The notes: a model not told the origin generated them from the sequence alone. Shown: positions 16,849-25,645, counted from the stretch's first letter. The stretch: 33,075 nucleotides of DNA from Rhizobium sp. L43 (GCF_002531725.1 NZ_NWSQ01000044.1:1-33075); one strand, 5' to 3'. A program made the numbers and translations.

Positions 16849-17149
16849 ATGCGCTTTAACGTGCGTTGGGAACCGTTGCGGAAAAGGAATCGCAACTCCG
16901 AGCATGTCGAGGGATCATCTATCGCTCGAATTTACATTCGCACTCGGTGCAGTCCGCAACGAGCCGCGGTATTGACAGATTCAGACGAGGCGGTCTGGTG
17001 ACCGCTATTTTGGGAAACGGCGTACGCTACACGCTGCCCCGCGCGCGTTTCGACCTGCGTCCACGCGCGGCGTCATCATCCTACCCTTTGGGCGGCCGGT
17101 CTCCGAATGGCACACCAGGATAATTTACCGGAAAGGACGAGAACAATGA
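16849..17149 (+). pseudogene. nodA: nodA remnant with internal deletion
   Basis: NodA is the N-acyltransferase that puts the fatty acid on the Nod-factor backbone. Here only the two ends remain. The start reads MRFNVRWEPLRK, with SEHVE further on, corresponding to the NodA opening (VRW...LCWENEL...DHVE). The end, in shifting frames, reads RFRRGGLVTAIL, GVRYTLP, VIILPFGRPVSEW and TRIIYRKGREQ, as in the NodA C-terminus. About 100 central residues are missing and there are frameshifts, so it cannot be active. Its last codon still overlaps the nodB ATG by ATGA, the normal nodAB junction. An intact nodA must lie outside this window. Confidence 0.8.
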
Positions 17150-17805
17150 CGCACCTCGATTGCTCGTGCGAAGTGCACGGTGAGCGCGATGACGGCACTG
17201 GTCGTAACAGCGTTTATTTGACGTTCGACGACGGTCCGCATCCATTTTGTACACCGGAGATTCTCGATATTCTGGCTGAACACCGGGTGCCGGCAACATT
17301 CTTCGTCATCGGCGAGTTCCTGGCCGATCAATCGAAATTGATCCAGCGAATGATTGCAGAGGGGCATGAAGTCGCCAACCACACAATGACGCATCCAGAC
17401 CTGTCTGACTGCGAACCCGACGAGGTGCAACGTCAGATACTCGAGACAAACAGAGCCATAAAAATGGCGGCGCCTCAGGCGGTGGTGCGGCACATCCGGG
17501 CTCCTTACGGCATCTGGACCGAAGAAGTGCTCAAGGCTTCGGCGAATGCGGAACTCACTGCCGTGCACTGGTCGGTAGATCCACGAGACTGGTCTCTTCC
17601 CGGGGCCGACGCCATTGTCAATGATGTGCTGCAGTCTGTCCGACCGGGGTCAATCGTGCTCTTGCACGACGGTTGTCCCTCCAGTGAAATGCAGCAAGGA
17701 ACTGACCGCAGTCTGCGCCACCAGACTATTATGGCGTTATCTAGGATAATTCCAGCTTTACATGATCGCGGCTTTGTATTCCGCTCGCTTACTCGGGAGT
17801 TCTGA
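17146..17805 (+). CDS. nodB: NodB, chitooligosaccharide deacetylase
   Basis: Removes the N-acetyl group from the non-reducing end of the chitin oligomer made by NodC, creating the amine that NodA acylates. The 219-residue protein belongs to the polysaccharide deacetylase family: TFDDGPH (residues 26-32, catalytic and metal aspartates), the metal-binding histidines in NHTMTHPDLS (His79, His83), RAPYGIWT (about 118-125), WSVDPRDW and LLHDG (His174). ATG 17146 has GGAAAGGACGAG upstream and matches the usual MTHLDC start; the frame is open back to 17107 only as part of the nodA remnant. nodC starts eight bases after its stop. Confidence 0.96.
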   Translation: MTHLDCSCEVHGERDDGTGRNSVYLTFDDGPHPFCTPEILDILAEHRVPATFFVIGEFLADQSKLIQRMIAEGHEVANHTMTHPDLSDCEPDEVQRQILETNRAIKMAAPQAVVRHIRAPYGIWTEEVLKASANAELTAVHWSVDPRDWSLPGADAIVNDVLQSVRPGSIVLLHDGCPSSEMQQGTDRSLRHQTIMALSRIIPALHDRGFVFRSLTREF

Positions 17806-17812
17806 AGATCCG

Positions 17813-19144
17813 ATGGATATGCTTGACACAACCAGCACTGTCGCCGTCTCGCTTTATACACTTCTCTCGACTGCTTATAAAAGCATGCAGGCCGTTTATT
17901 CTCTGCCGACCGATGTTTCATTGGCGTCCCAGGGCTTGGACGGCTTTGACGAGCTGCCCAGCGTAGATGTCATCGTGCCAAGCTTCAACGAGGATCCCCG
18001 CACGCTTTCGGAGTGCCTGGCTTCTATTGCGGGTCAGGAATACGGGGGAAGGCTGCAGGTTTACCTAGTTGATGACGGTTCCGAAAATCGCGAGGCTTTG
18101 CGACCTGTGCACGAGGCCTTCGCACGAGACCCCAGATTCAATATTCTCCTGCTTCCCCAGAATGTCGGTAAACGGAAGGCACAGATCGCCGCGATACGCC
18201 GCTCTGCTGGAGATATGGTGTTAAACGTCGACTCCGACACGATCCTCGCATCTGACGTCATCAGGAAACTCGTGCCTAAAATGCAAGATCCGGCTGTCGG
18301 CGCGGCCATGGGACAGTTGACGGCCCGCAACCGAAACGATAGTTGGCTGACCCGTTTGATCGATATGGAGTACTGGCTGGCTTGCAACGAGGAGCGTGCG
18401 GCACAAGCTCGCTTCGGAGCCGTTATGTGCTGCTGCGGTCCATGTGCTATCTACCGTCGCTCTGCGCTCGCTTCGCTGCTTGACCAGTACGAATCACAGT
18501 ATTTTCGGGGAAAGCCAAGCGATTTCGGTGAGGATCGGCATCTCACCATTCTCATGCTGAAGGCAGGCTTTCGAACGGAGTACGTGCCGAGCGCCATCGC
18601 AGCGACAGTCGTTCCGAACAAGCTAGGACCGTATCTGCGCCAACAACTACGCTGGGCGCGGAGCACGTACCGGGACACGTTGCTTGGGCTGCGCCTGCTG
18701 CCCAACCTCAATCGCTTCCTTACGCTCGACGTTGTCGGACAGAACCTCGGACCGCCGCTTCTGGCACTATCGGTGCTGACGGGGCTCGCACAGCTTGCAT
18801 TGACGGGCACCGTGCCTTGGTTGGCAGCCCTGATGATTGTGGCCATGACGATGATCCACTGCAGCGTTGTCGCGCTTCGGGCCCGCCAACTACGGTTCCT
18901 CGGGTTCTCTCTGCATGCATTCATCAATATTTTTCTGCTACTTCCCTTGAAAGCCTACGCGCTGTGCACGCTGAGCAATAGCGACTGGCTGTCGCGCAGC
19001 TCTGCTGGCAACTCGAATCAACATCCGGCGACTGATGCGCGCACTACAGAATGTTCTGGACATGCGACAGCGCCTCGAAGGCTCAACCCCGCCCGCGATC
19101 CTGCCGCGCGAACGACGTCTGACTGCATGTGCAGCGACGAGTAA
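17813..19144 (+). CDS. nodC: NodC, chitooligosaccharide synthase (N-acetylglucosaminyltransferase)
   Basis: An inner-membrane GT2 glycosyltransferase that polymerises UDP-GlcNAc into the tetra- or pentameric Nod-factor backbone. The 443-residue protein has an N-terminal membrane segment, VIVPSFNEDP, YLVDDGSEN, the NVDSDT metal motif, GEDRHLT and the processivity motif QQLRWARS, then several C-terminal membrane helices (LLALSVLTGLAQLAL onwards). ATG 17813 (MDMLDTTSTVAVSLY) matches the NodC opening; a second ATG lies at 17819. It runs slightly longer than typical NodC (about 425), with a polar serine/threonine/arginine tail after DWLSRSS. Confidence 0.96.
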   Translation: MDMLDTTSTVAVSLYTLLSTAYKSMQAVYSLPTDVSLASQGLDGFDELPSVDVIVPSFNEDPRTLSECLASIAGQEYGGRLQVYLVDDGSENREALRPVHEAFARDPRFNILLLPQNVGKRKAQIAAIRRSAGDMVLNVDSDTILASDVIRKLVPKMQDPAVGAAMGQLTARNRNDSWLTRLIDMEYWLACNEERAAQARFGAVMCCCGPCAIYRRSALASLLDQYESQYFRGKPSDFGEDRHLTILMLKAGFRTEYVPSAIAATVVPNKLGPYLRQQLRWARSTYRDTLLGLRLLPNLNRFLTLDVVGQNLGPPLLALSVLTGLAQLALTGTVPWLAALMIVAMTMIHCSVVALRARQLRFLGFSLHAFINIFLLLPLKAYALCTLSNSDWLSRSSAGNSNQHPATDARTTECSGHATAPRRLNPARDPAARTTSDCMCSDE

Positions 19145-19159
19145 GATCTATTTACCGAG

Positions 19160-19771
19160 GTGAACGAGTTGACACAGATCGACAATTATCAATTGCTGAA
19201 TCGGGAACTGGCTGCACCCGATCCATGGGGACTCGACGCCAATCCATTCGAGCGTGAGCGTCACACGCAAATGCTCCGCTTGGCGCTTGCCCAGGGATCC
19301 ATCTCAAATGCGCTCGAAGTGGGATGCGCTGCCGGCGCATTTACGGTGCAGCTAGCCCCCCACTGCAAACGGCTCACCGTGATCGATGTTGTGCCTCACG
19401 CTATAGAAAGATCGCGTCGACGCATGAGGGATTATCCGCACATCAGCTGGATAGTCTCTGATGTTCAACAGTTTTCACCTGACGAGAGGTTTGATCTGAT
19501 CGTTGTGGCGGAAGTGCTCTACTACATCGGAGGAATAGCCGAGATGAGAGGGGCTGTTCGGAATTTAGTGCGGATGCTTGCGCCAGATGGATATCTGGTT
19601 TTCGGATCGGCGCGCGACGCCAATTGTCGTCGCTGGGGCCACGTTGCTGGTGCTGAGACGGTCCTCGGCATGCTGAACGAAACTTTGCTCGAGGTAGAGC
19701 GGCTTGAGTGTCGGGGTGAGTCGGTCAACGAAGATTGCTTACTCGCCTGTTTCCGAAATCCGGCCTCCTAG
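19160..19771 (+). CDS. nodS: NodS, Nod-factor N-methyltransferase
   Basis: SAM-dependent methyltransferase that adds the N-methyl group to the non-reducing glucosamine of the Nod factor before acylation, a substitution found in bean-nodulating rhizobia. The 203-residue protein shows the class I SAM motif LEVGCAAGAFTVQL, then VIDVVPHAIERSRRRM, WIVSDVQQF and DLIVVAEVLYYIGG. The start is GTG 19160 (MNELTQIDNYQLLNREL, as in other NodS proteins); TTG 19169 with GAGGTG upstream is the alternative. It begins 15 bases after nodC and is followed by the ruined nodU, the usual nodSU order. Confidence 0.94.
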   Translation: MNELTQIDNYQLLNRELAAPDPWGLDANPFERERHTQMLRLALAQGSISNALEVGCAAGAFTVQLAPHCKRLTVIDVVPHAIERSRRRMRDYPHISWIVSDVQQFSPDERFDLIVVAEVLYYIGGIAEMRGAVRNLVRMLAPDGYLVFGSARDANCRRWGHVAGAETVLGMLNETLLEVERLECRGESVNEDCLLACFRNPAS

Positions 19772-19807
19772 CGGCCCCAACCCTCGACGTTCAGACATGG
19801 AGACACT

Positions 19808-20465
19808 ATGCGCGTCTGTGGTATTAAATTGACCCGTGACGGAGCGGACGCGCTTGTCGAGGGTGGGTGGCTCGCCTTCTGCGTCGAGCAGGAGAAGCGG
19901 GGCAACAACCCGCGATATGAAACTGTCGACAATCTCGACGCGATTGGCGCCGCTTGGCGCAACACGGTCCGGATCCACGCGTTATTGATCAAATCATCAT
20001 CGATGGCTGGGATGCAATGCTGAAAGTTCTCTCGAATCCGTCGAGGGCTCCGGACTCGTTCCAATGACAGGGCATTTCCTTACAAGACTTATCCTCGTGA
20101 TACGTGCCGCGCGGCCCCCGCGCCCGTGGCTCCGCCTCGTGGCGCCGATCTGCCTGGTGGACCGTGCGCCTTATATAGTCAGCCCTCGAACTCCGGATTG
20201 CGATATGTTGTTTAAGCATCAGACGCGGATGGGACGCCAGGAGAGAATTCCGGCTGTTGTCCATCTCGATGAATCTGCACGATTGCAGACCATTCCAGGC
20301 ACTCTCTCCACGAAGTCGCCGAGGTACTCGTCGAATATAAAAAGCTCAGGGACATTCGGCTGCTCTGCAACACGATTGCCAATTACCACGGACGAGGCGT
20401 TTTCCCGGATGCTGCTGCAGCCCTTTAATGAGGACGCAATGAACACATACGGTGCGATAGACCAG
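19808..20465 (+). pseudogene. nodU: nodU remnant (6-O-carbamoyltransferase), middle deleted
   Basis: NodU would carbamoylate O-6 of the non-reducing sugar. Only the ends remain. From ATG 19808 the frame reads MRVCGIKLTRDGADALVEGG, FCVEQEKRGNNPRYETVDNL and then breaks; the next frame gives IIIDGWD. From about 20125 the C-terminal part resumes: LVAPICLVDRAPYI, MLFKHQTR, IPAVVHLDESARLQTI, a frameshift, EVLVEYKKL, LLCNTIANYHGRGVFPDAAA, a stop, and GRNEHIRCD. Roughly 350-400 residues of the centre are gone, plus at least three lesions. Position between nodS and nodI fits nodU; the related carbamoyltransferase nolO at 25.6-27.2 kb is a different subfamily. Confidence 0.82.
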
Positions 20466-20530
20466 GAAGAACCCACCCAACCGAAGAAATGCCAGTCAAC
20501 GGCGCCCGACGGTCAGATGAGGGCATGTTC

Positions 20531-21439
20531 ATGCCCGCAATAGATTTTTCCGACGTAAGCAAGACATATGGCGACAAGGCCGTGGTCAACGCGCTATCGT
20601 TCCGTGTTTCCCCGGGGGAATGCTTCGGGCTGCTTGGACCGAACGGCGCGGGCAAGAGCACGATCGCACGTATGATCCTTGGCATGACATCCCCTGATGC
20701 GGGGAAGATTACTGTGCTCGGCGTGCCGGTACCTGCCCAGGCTCGTTTGGCGCGCAAGGGTATCGGCGTGGTGCCGCAATTCGACAACCTTGAGCCCGAA
20801 TTCACTGTGCGCGAGAATCTGCTGGTCTACGGCCGCTACTTCGGCATGAATACACGCAGAGTTGAAGCGGTCATGCCGTCGCTCCTTGAGTTTGCACGCC
20901 TAGAGAGCAAGGTGAATGCGCGTGTGTCTGAACTTTCAGGCGGCATGAAGCGGCGCCTGACGCTAGCGCGTGCGTTGATCAATGACCCGCAGCTACTTGT
21001 CATGGACGAGCCGACCACCGGTCTCGACCCACACGCGCGCCACCTGATCTGGGAGCGCCTGCGTTCCCTGCTTACGCGCGGCAAAACGATCATCTTGACC
21101 ACCCATTTCATGGAAGAGGCCGAACGGTTATGCGATCGACTCTGCGTACTCGAAAGAGGTCGCAGCATTGCCGAAGGGCGTCCGCATGACCTGATCGATG
21201 AACTGATCGGGTGCGAAGTCATTGAGATCTACGGCGGCGATCCGCATGAATTGGAATCGCTGGTCGGGCCATATGCCGATCGCATCGAAATTAGCGGCGA
21301 GACCCTTTTTTGCTATGTGTCCGACCCGGAGCAGGTGCGTGTGCGGTTACGGGAGCGCGCGGGCTTGCGTATTCTGCAGCGTCCGCCGAATCTTGAGGAT
21401 GTGTTTTTGCGGTTGACCGGGCGCGAGATGGAGAAGTGA
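20531..21439 (+). CDS. nodI: NodI, ATP-binding subunit of the Nod-factor exporter
   Basis: The ABC ATPase that with NodJ exports lipochitooligosaccharides. It carries Walker A GPNGAGKST (residues 36-44), the signature LSGGMKRR, Walker B LLVMDEPTTGLDP and the switch histidine in TTHFMEEAE, followed by the DrrA-type C-terminal domain ending LEDVFLRLTGRE. The frame is open from ATG 20489, with further ATGs at 20525 and 20531. I chose 20531 because GAGGG lies seven bases before it, whereas 20489 has only a weak GAAGAA. Product 302 residues (316 from 20489). It follows the nodU wreck and precedes nodJ by three bases. Confidence 0.95.
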   Translation: MPAIDFSDVSKTYGDKAVVNALSFRVSPGECFGLLGPNGAGKSTIARMILGMTSPDAGKITVLGVPVPAQARLARKGIGVVPQFDNLEPEFTVRENLLVYGRYFGMNTRRVEAVMPSLLEFARLESKVNARVSELSGGMKRRLTLARALINDPQLLVMDEPTTGLDPHARHLIWERLRSLLTRGKTIILTTHFMEEAERLCDRLCVLERGRSIAEGRPHDLIDELIGCEVIEIYGGDPHELESLVGPYADRIEISGETLFCYVSDPEQVRVRLRERAGLRILQRPPNLEDVFLRLTGREMEK

Positions 21440-21442
21440 ACG

Positions 21443-22231
21443 ATGGGTGAAGGTTGTGCCGCGGCTCTGCCCGCCAACGCTTTTAACTGGATTGCGATAT
21501 GGCGACGCAACTATCTGGCATGGAAGAAAGTAGCACTTGCGTCAATTGTTGGAAGTCTGGCCGATCCTATGATCTACCTGTTTGGCCTCGGCCTTGGTCT
21601 CGGAATTATTGTGGGTCGCGTTGACGGCACAACCTACGTTGCGTTCTTGGCGGGCGGCATGGTGGCGACAAGCGCGATGACGTCTGCGACGTTCGAGACG
21701 ATTTACGCGGCTTTTACGCGAATGCACGCCCAACGCACCTGGGAAGCCATGCTCTACACACAAATGACACTCGGGGACATCATCCTGGGTGAGTTGGCAT
21801 GGGCAGCGAGCAAGGCATTTCTTGCCGGTACGGGAATCATAATTGTCGCCACCGTGCTAGGCTATGCGACGTGGCCGTCAGTCCTCTATGTGTTGCCAGT
21901 TATCATGCTCACTGGATTTGCATTCGCGAGCCTGGCGATGGTAGTCACGGCACTTGCGCCCAGTTACGAGTATTTCATTTTTTACCAGACGCTCGTCCTC
22001 ACACCAATGCTGTTCTTGTGCGGCGCGGTGTTTCCAATCACGCAACTGCCCCCGACCTTTCAGCAGGTAGCGCAGTTCTTGCCTCTAGCGCATGCGATCG
22101 ACCTCATACGCCCGGCAATGCTTGGGCGTCCCGCGAGCAGCATGGGCCTGCATATAGGCGCGCTTTGCATCTACGCGATTTTGCCGTTCTTCCTGTCGGC
22201 AGCGCTGTTGCGTCGGCGCCTGATGTCTTGA
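21443..22231 (+). CDS. nodJ: NodJ, membrane subunit of the Nod-factor exporter
   Basis: ABC-2-type permease that pairs with NodI. The 262-residue protein starts with the family opening FNWIAIWRRNYLAWKKVALA, has about six hydrophobic segments, and ends with the conserved PFFLSAALLRRRLMS. LGLGLGIIVGRVDG and FLCGAVFPITQLP are typical NodJ blocks. GGAGAAG precedes ATG 21443, three bases after nodI. It is the last recognisable gene of the nod operon. Confidence 0.95.
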   Translation: MGEGCAAALPANAFNWIAIWRRNYLAWKKVALASIVGSLADPMIYLFGLGLGLGIIVGRVDGTTYVAFLAGGMVATSAMTSATFETIYAAFTRMHAQRTWEAMLYTQMTLGDIILGELAWAASKAFLAGTGIIIVATVLGYATWPSVLYVLPVIMLTGFAFASLAMVVTALAPSYEYFIFYQTLVLTPMLFLCGAVFPITQLPPTFQQVAQFLPLAHAIDLIRPAMLGRPASSMGLHIGALCIYAILPFFLSAALLRRRLMS

Positions 22232-22436
22232 CGCTACTCGCAACCACGCCAGGAGGGGTATTGCGACGCAGTGTCTGGAAAAGACCCGCAGAGCTCTGAA
22301 GATAGTCATCATAGTCTGGGAACAAATGAACCCGTGTCGGCGCCGGTGAGACGATGCAGGTTTTCGCTCTGCAACTGGCCGAACTCGGTAGCAAACACCC
22401 TTCAGGAAGATCCGGCGTGCATCAGGAGAAAAGCAA

Positions 22437-22853
22437 ATGAAGGTCATCTCAATCGCCACGGCGCTCTTTGCTCTGGCGTGTCCCGCGAACGCGTTCGAAA
22501 ACAAAGCGGTCGCGGCTACGCTTATCTTAAGGACCGATCGTACGATTGCCGGTCAGCCCATCATCGTTCCACGGAAGGACGTCGAGGTCATCGCTTCGAT
22601 TTATGAGATTGCGCCCGGTGCGACGTTACCAATTCATCAGCATCGCTATCAGCGCTATGGCTATGTGCTTTCCGGGGAAATCACGGTCACCAATACAGAA
22701 TCTGGGAAAGAAAGCATTTTCACGGCAGGGGATTTTGTCGTCGAGTCCTGGGGGATATGGCATAAAGGGGCGAACAACGGCACCGAGCCGGTAAAGCTGC
22801 TCGTGATCGATCAGGTGGAAAGGGGCAGTGAGAATGTTCTGCCGCAAAAATAA
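22437..22853 (+). CDS. Exported cupin-domain protein
   Basis: A 138-residue protein with a Sec signal peptide (MKVISIATALFALACPANA, cleavage likely before FENK) and a single small cupin barrel. Motif 1 is seen as ATLPIHQHRYQRYGYVLSGE (metal-type histidines HQH) and motif 2 as GDFVVESWGIWHKGANNG. AGGAGA lies eight bases before ATG 22437. It follows nodJ by 205 bases on the same strand and might be read through from the nod promoter, but no own promoter could be assigned. Substrate unknown; small periplasmic cupins can bind metals or sugars. It is not a classical nod gene. Confidence 0.82.
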   Translation: MKVISIATALFALACPANAFENKAVAATLILRTDRTIAGQPIIVPRKDVEVIASIYEIAPGATLPIHQHRYQRYGYVLSGEITVTNTESGKESIFTAGDFVVESWGIWHKGANNGTEPVKLLVIDQVERGSENVLPQK

Positions 22854-23206
22854 AGACGTTGAGGTATCACCGGAGGGCAATCTGGCGCCACGGCTCGGAT
22901 GTGGTGAACCCGTCCCATATTAGGGGTTGGTTTGCCGCTCCTTGCTAGTGTCGATTGGAGCTGCGTGAACCTTCGACTTGCGTTGTCGACAAAACTGTCG
23001 AGGAGCTTGTTTCATTGGTCGGTTGAACGGCGGGCGTAGGAGAGCATCTGTCCAGTTCCTCCATGCTTGGTCGTCAGTCAGTCAGCGCGGCTGTTGGGCC
23101 AGCGGCGACACGATCGCTCATCCGTGAGGCTGTAACGGCGGCGTCTCAAAGTGGCCCTCATTCCGACGCCATGAATCACGCCCAACGACAAAACCACGTA
23201 AGAATG
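22854..23206. other. Intergenic stretch between cupin gene and nodD
   Basis: No gene recognised. The two flanking genes converge here, so it should hold their terminators, but I see no strong hairpin with a T run. Confidence 0.3.
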
Positions 23207-24151
23207 CTAGGAAATCCTGAGACGTCTCATTACCTCATTCGGCGAGGGCATGCGGGATGCTTCCTGACATAGCACGTCCCGCATCCAGAGGCTTGCCTGA
23301 TCACTATTGTGAAGGGCGGGCCATTGGAGGGCCTGTGTGAACGCGGGCAACGGTAGCGGAAGGTCAGCGATCCGCAGGGGTATTGTCTTTTCGAGCTGCT
23401 TGACCAGGCGTAAGGGCATTGTCGCTATGCGCTCGGTCCCTGAAAGCATGAACGGAATCATGCTGAAGCCCTGCACGACTACTTCGACATGTCTCTTAAG
23501 CCCGTGCTCAAGCAAACACCATTCCTCGATGGAAGCCGTCCGGGCGTTCCCAAACTTCACCACAACGTGTCCCATCGACATATACCTCTCGATTGTAAGT
23601 TGCTCCGAGAGTAGCTTGTTCGAGCGGCAGCCCACGCACACGAGGGTCTCCTCGAATAGCGTCACCTTAGGATGTGCGCGCGACATGAGCAATTCCGGAA
23701 AGATGAGAAAATCGGCGTCACCGCGCCGCAGGTAATCATCGTAGTTATCGGCGATAGGCAGCAACTCGAAGCAGACGGCGGGCGCTTCTCGGGCGACACG
23801 CCTCACGACCTTTTCAAAAAAAACGAGTGCGGCGTAATCGGAAAGGATGACTCTGAAGCAGCGATCCGATTGAGCCGGGCTAAACGGATCCCAGGATATG
23901 ATCGAGACCTGGATGTGAAGCAGAGCCTCGCGGACCGAAGGCGCGAGCCGCTCCGCACGCGGGGTTGGAACGAGTTCGCGACCCACCATGGTAAAAAGGT
24001 CGTCATTGAAATAGGTGCGTAACCTGCCGACGGCCGCGCTCATGGCCGGCTGGCTCAGGTTGATGCTGCGCGCCGCCGCCGTGAGATTACGCTCGGTCAT
24101 CAGGGCGTCGAGTGCGACGAGGAGATTCAGATCAAGGCCCTTGAACCGCAT
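23207..24151 (-). CDS. nodD: NodD, flavonoid-responsive LysR-type activator
   Basis: A LysR-family regulator that binds nod boxes and activates nod genes with plant flavonoids. The 314-residue protein begins MRFKGLDLNLLVALDALMTE, the NodD signature, followed by the helix-turn-helix NLTAAARSINLSQPAMSAAV (about 22-42), then the effector domain with the NodD-typical RVILSDYAALVFFEK, LPIADNYDDYLRRGDADFLI and LPLPLPAFTQALQWP. Full length. R. etli has several nodD copies; I cannot say which this is. The upstream neighbour on the same strand is a nod-box-driven small gene ending 166 bases before it. Confidence 0.95.
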   Translation of the reverse strand: MRFKGLDLNLLVALDALMTERNLTAAARSINLSQPAMSAAVGRLRTYFNDDLFTMVGRELVPTPRAERLAPSVREALLHIQVSIISWDPFSPAQSDRCFRVILSDYAALVFFEKVVRRVAREAPAVCFELLPIADNYDDYLRRGDADFLIFPELLMSRAHPKVTLFEETLVCVGCRSNKLLSEQLTIERYMSMGHVVVKFGNARTASIEEWCLLEHGLKRHVEVVVQGFSMIPFMLSGTERIATMPLRLVKQLEKTIPLRIADLPLPLPAFTQALQWPALHNSDQASLWMRDVLCQEASRMPSPNEVMRRLRIS

Positions 24152-24317
24152 GTCTTCATCCGTAGCGAGGTGGGGAGAGAAAAGGTGAAAAGGCTCGGTC
24201 TCGCGGTGCGGCGCCGAGAGAGATCAGCAAGCAAAGGGTCGCCTAAAATTGGGAAAGTATCGACATTCCAGCCGCCGTGGCTTCAATGGTCTTACTGCTA
24301 TCTTCAACCGACAAGAT

Positions 24318-24653
24318 TCAGTGGCGCCTGATCATTCTGGCGAGTAGCAGTGATTTCCGCGGATATAGGTTGCGGTCTGCGACGTCGATGACTTCGGCGT
24401 CTTGAATATGTACTTCGGGGGGTAAGACGCACTCGTAGCATTCACCTTCTTCGGCAGGTGCATCTTGGCAATTGCAGTCTTGAGTGTGCTCTGCTGAATG
24501 GGTTTTGTCGGCACCGGTCTGGTTTGCGCGGAGGTCACTTATCGCCGGGCCGGAATCTTGGTCACGATCATCTGCTGCAAACGACGGCCCGGCCTGCAAT
24601 GTCAATGCGAGCAACGCGGCGACGATGACGTGGTAGTAGCCAATAACCTTCAT
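24318..24653 (-). CDS. Small exported four-cysteine protein under a nod box
   Basis: A 111-residue protein with a clear Sec signal peptide (MKVIGYYHVIVAALLALTLQ, then AGPSFA and probable cleavage before ADDRD). The mature part is acidic and polar and carries a CNC...CYEC cluster (C-x-C, nine residues, C-x-x-C), then VLPPEVHIQDAEVIDV and a basic C-terminus RMIRRH. AAGGAAA lies about eight bases before the ATG. A nod box 164 bases upstream on the same strand implies flavonoid- and NodD-dependent expression. I do not recognise the family. The cysteines could form disulfides or bind a metal in the periplasm. nodD follows 166 bases downstream. Confidence 0.72.
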   Translation of the reverse strand: MKVIGYYHVIVAALLALTLQAGPSFAADDRDQDSGPAISDLRANQTGADKTHSAEHTQDCNCQDAPAEEGECYECVLPPEVHIQDAEVIDVADRNLYPRKSLLLARMIRRH

Positions 24654-24659
24654 GGGACG

Positions 24660-25247
24660 TTTCCTTTCGTTGGCTAAGGCCAGGCGACACCAAGTAGGAT
24701 TGATGCCATTCCCGCCGCCGGTACTTCGGGGCTACGGGTGTTGTTCGATTGGTCGAGAGCCTTTCAACGGATCATACCCGGTGGAGTGGAGATGGCCGTC
24801 TATGGAACATCCGCGAAAATTGGTGAAATCTATTGTTTAAATGCGAGTCATCCATTTGATGCATGAGACGACGTCTTGCCAGCCCGAACCACCAAGTGTC
24901 CGCCAAACCCACTGTTTTCGGCGGTGCTTTTTCACCCAATCGCGACTTCTATCCTCGGTGGTCTTGCGCATGTCGTTGCCGCAATCCCCCTTCATCCCGG
25001 ATGGCAAAGGGCGCCGCATGCACCGGAGTGACACCGAGGAATCCCTTATCGATCTCCTAAAGATCTGCCGGTGTCATACACGGTCCATTGATACTGTGAT
25101 GATAGCCCGCTATCATCCCAGAGGACTCGGTTGGATTTCGCCTCATCGGACTCTACGATGTAGCCCAGCGGCAAAGGTCGAAGGAGGATTGGTTCACTTT
25201 GCTAACCGGCGGCGGAAATGAATTGCAAAAAAAGGAGATCGAAACGG
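24660..25247. other. Intergenic stretch, holds one nod box
   Basis: Apart from the nod box at 24817-24863 I see no gene. Plus-strand frames of 62-126 residues occur, but none has a plausible start or recognisable motif. Confidence 0.3.
24817..24863 (-). promoter_or_regulatory. nod box before the four-cysteine protein and nodD
   Basis: The minus strand reads ATGCATCAAATGGATG, six bases, then ATTTAAACAATAGATTTCACC and AATTTT. The GATG half, the AAACAAT core and the ATTT-CACCAAT end are in place, with a few deviations (ATTTAAACAATAG for ATCCAAACAATCG). Confidence 0.7.
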
Positions 25248-25645
25248 CTATAGGCTCGTGTTTCTGAGCAACACGTCACCCTCCACTCCTCGGGGATACT
25301 CAACTACCATCTGGAAGGAAGGTAAGAGCTCAAGAATGGCGCGCAGGGGAGCTGGCCTTCATAGAGCTCCTGATCACTATACTCAGTATATATGTAGCGC
25401 GTTCTGCTCAGGATCTGATTGCCCCCGGCAATAACGTCGGCCTCGGCTCCTTGCACATCCATCCAGATGACATCGATGTTCTCTAGGCCAGCTTCGCCGC
25501 ACCAGTCATCCAGCCTTCTCGTCTCAACGGAAATCGGACGGTCAAACCGAACCAACGCATACTCAGAAAGGTGGTTCTTGGGACGGCGTATCGAGCCCGA
25601 GAGATCCCATTCCTTAGCGCTGCCATTTCCATTGCTGCGTTGAGC
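25248..25645 (-). pseudogene. noeI: noeI-like FkbM methyltransferase, 3' half only
   Basis: NoeI 2-O-methylates the fucose of Nod factors in other rhizobia and belongs to the FkbM family. The minus-strand frame starting near 25645 reads SNGNGSAKEW, LSGSIRRPKNHLSEYALVRF, ISVETRRLDDWC, the FkbM core IDVIWMDVQGAEADVIAGG and RTRYIYTEYSDQELYEGQ. A frameshift near 25350 then moves the gene's end (RAILELLPSFQMVVEYP to LLRNTSL) into another frame, stopping at 25248. The N-terminal half, including most of the SAM-binding start, is absent: it is joined out of frame to nolO. About 130 residues remain. The name rests partly on nolO-noeI adjacency in NGR234. Confidence 0.7.
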
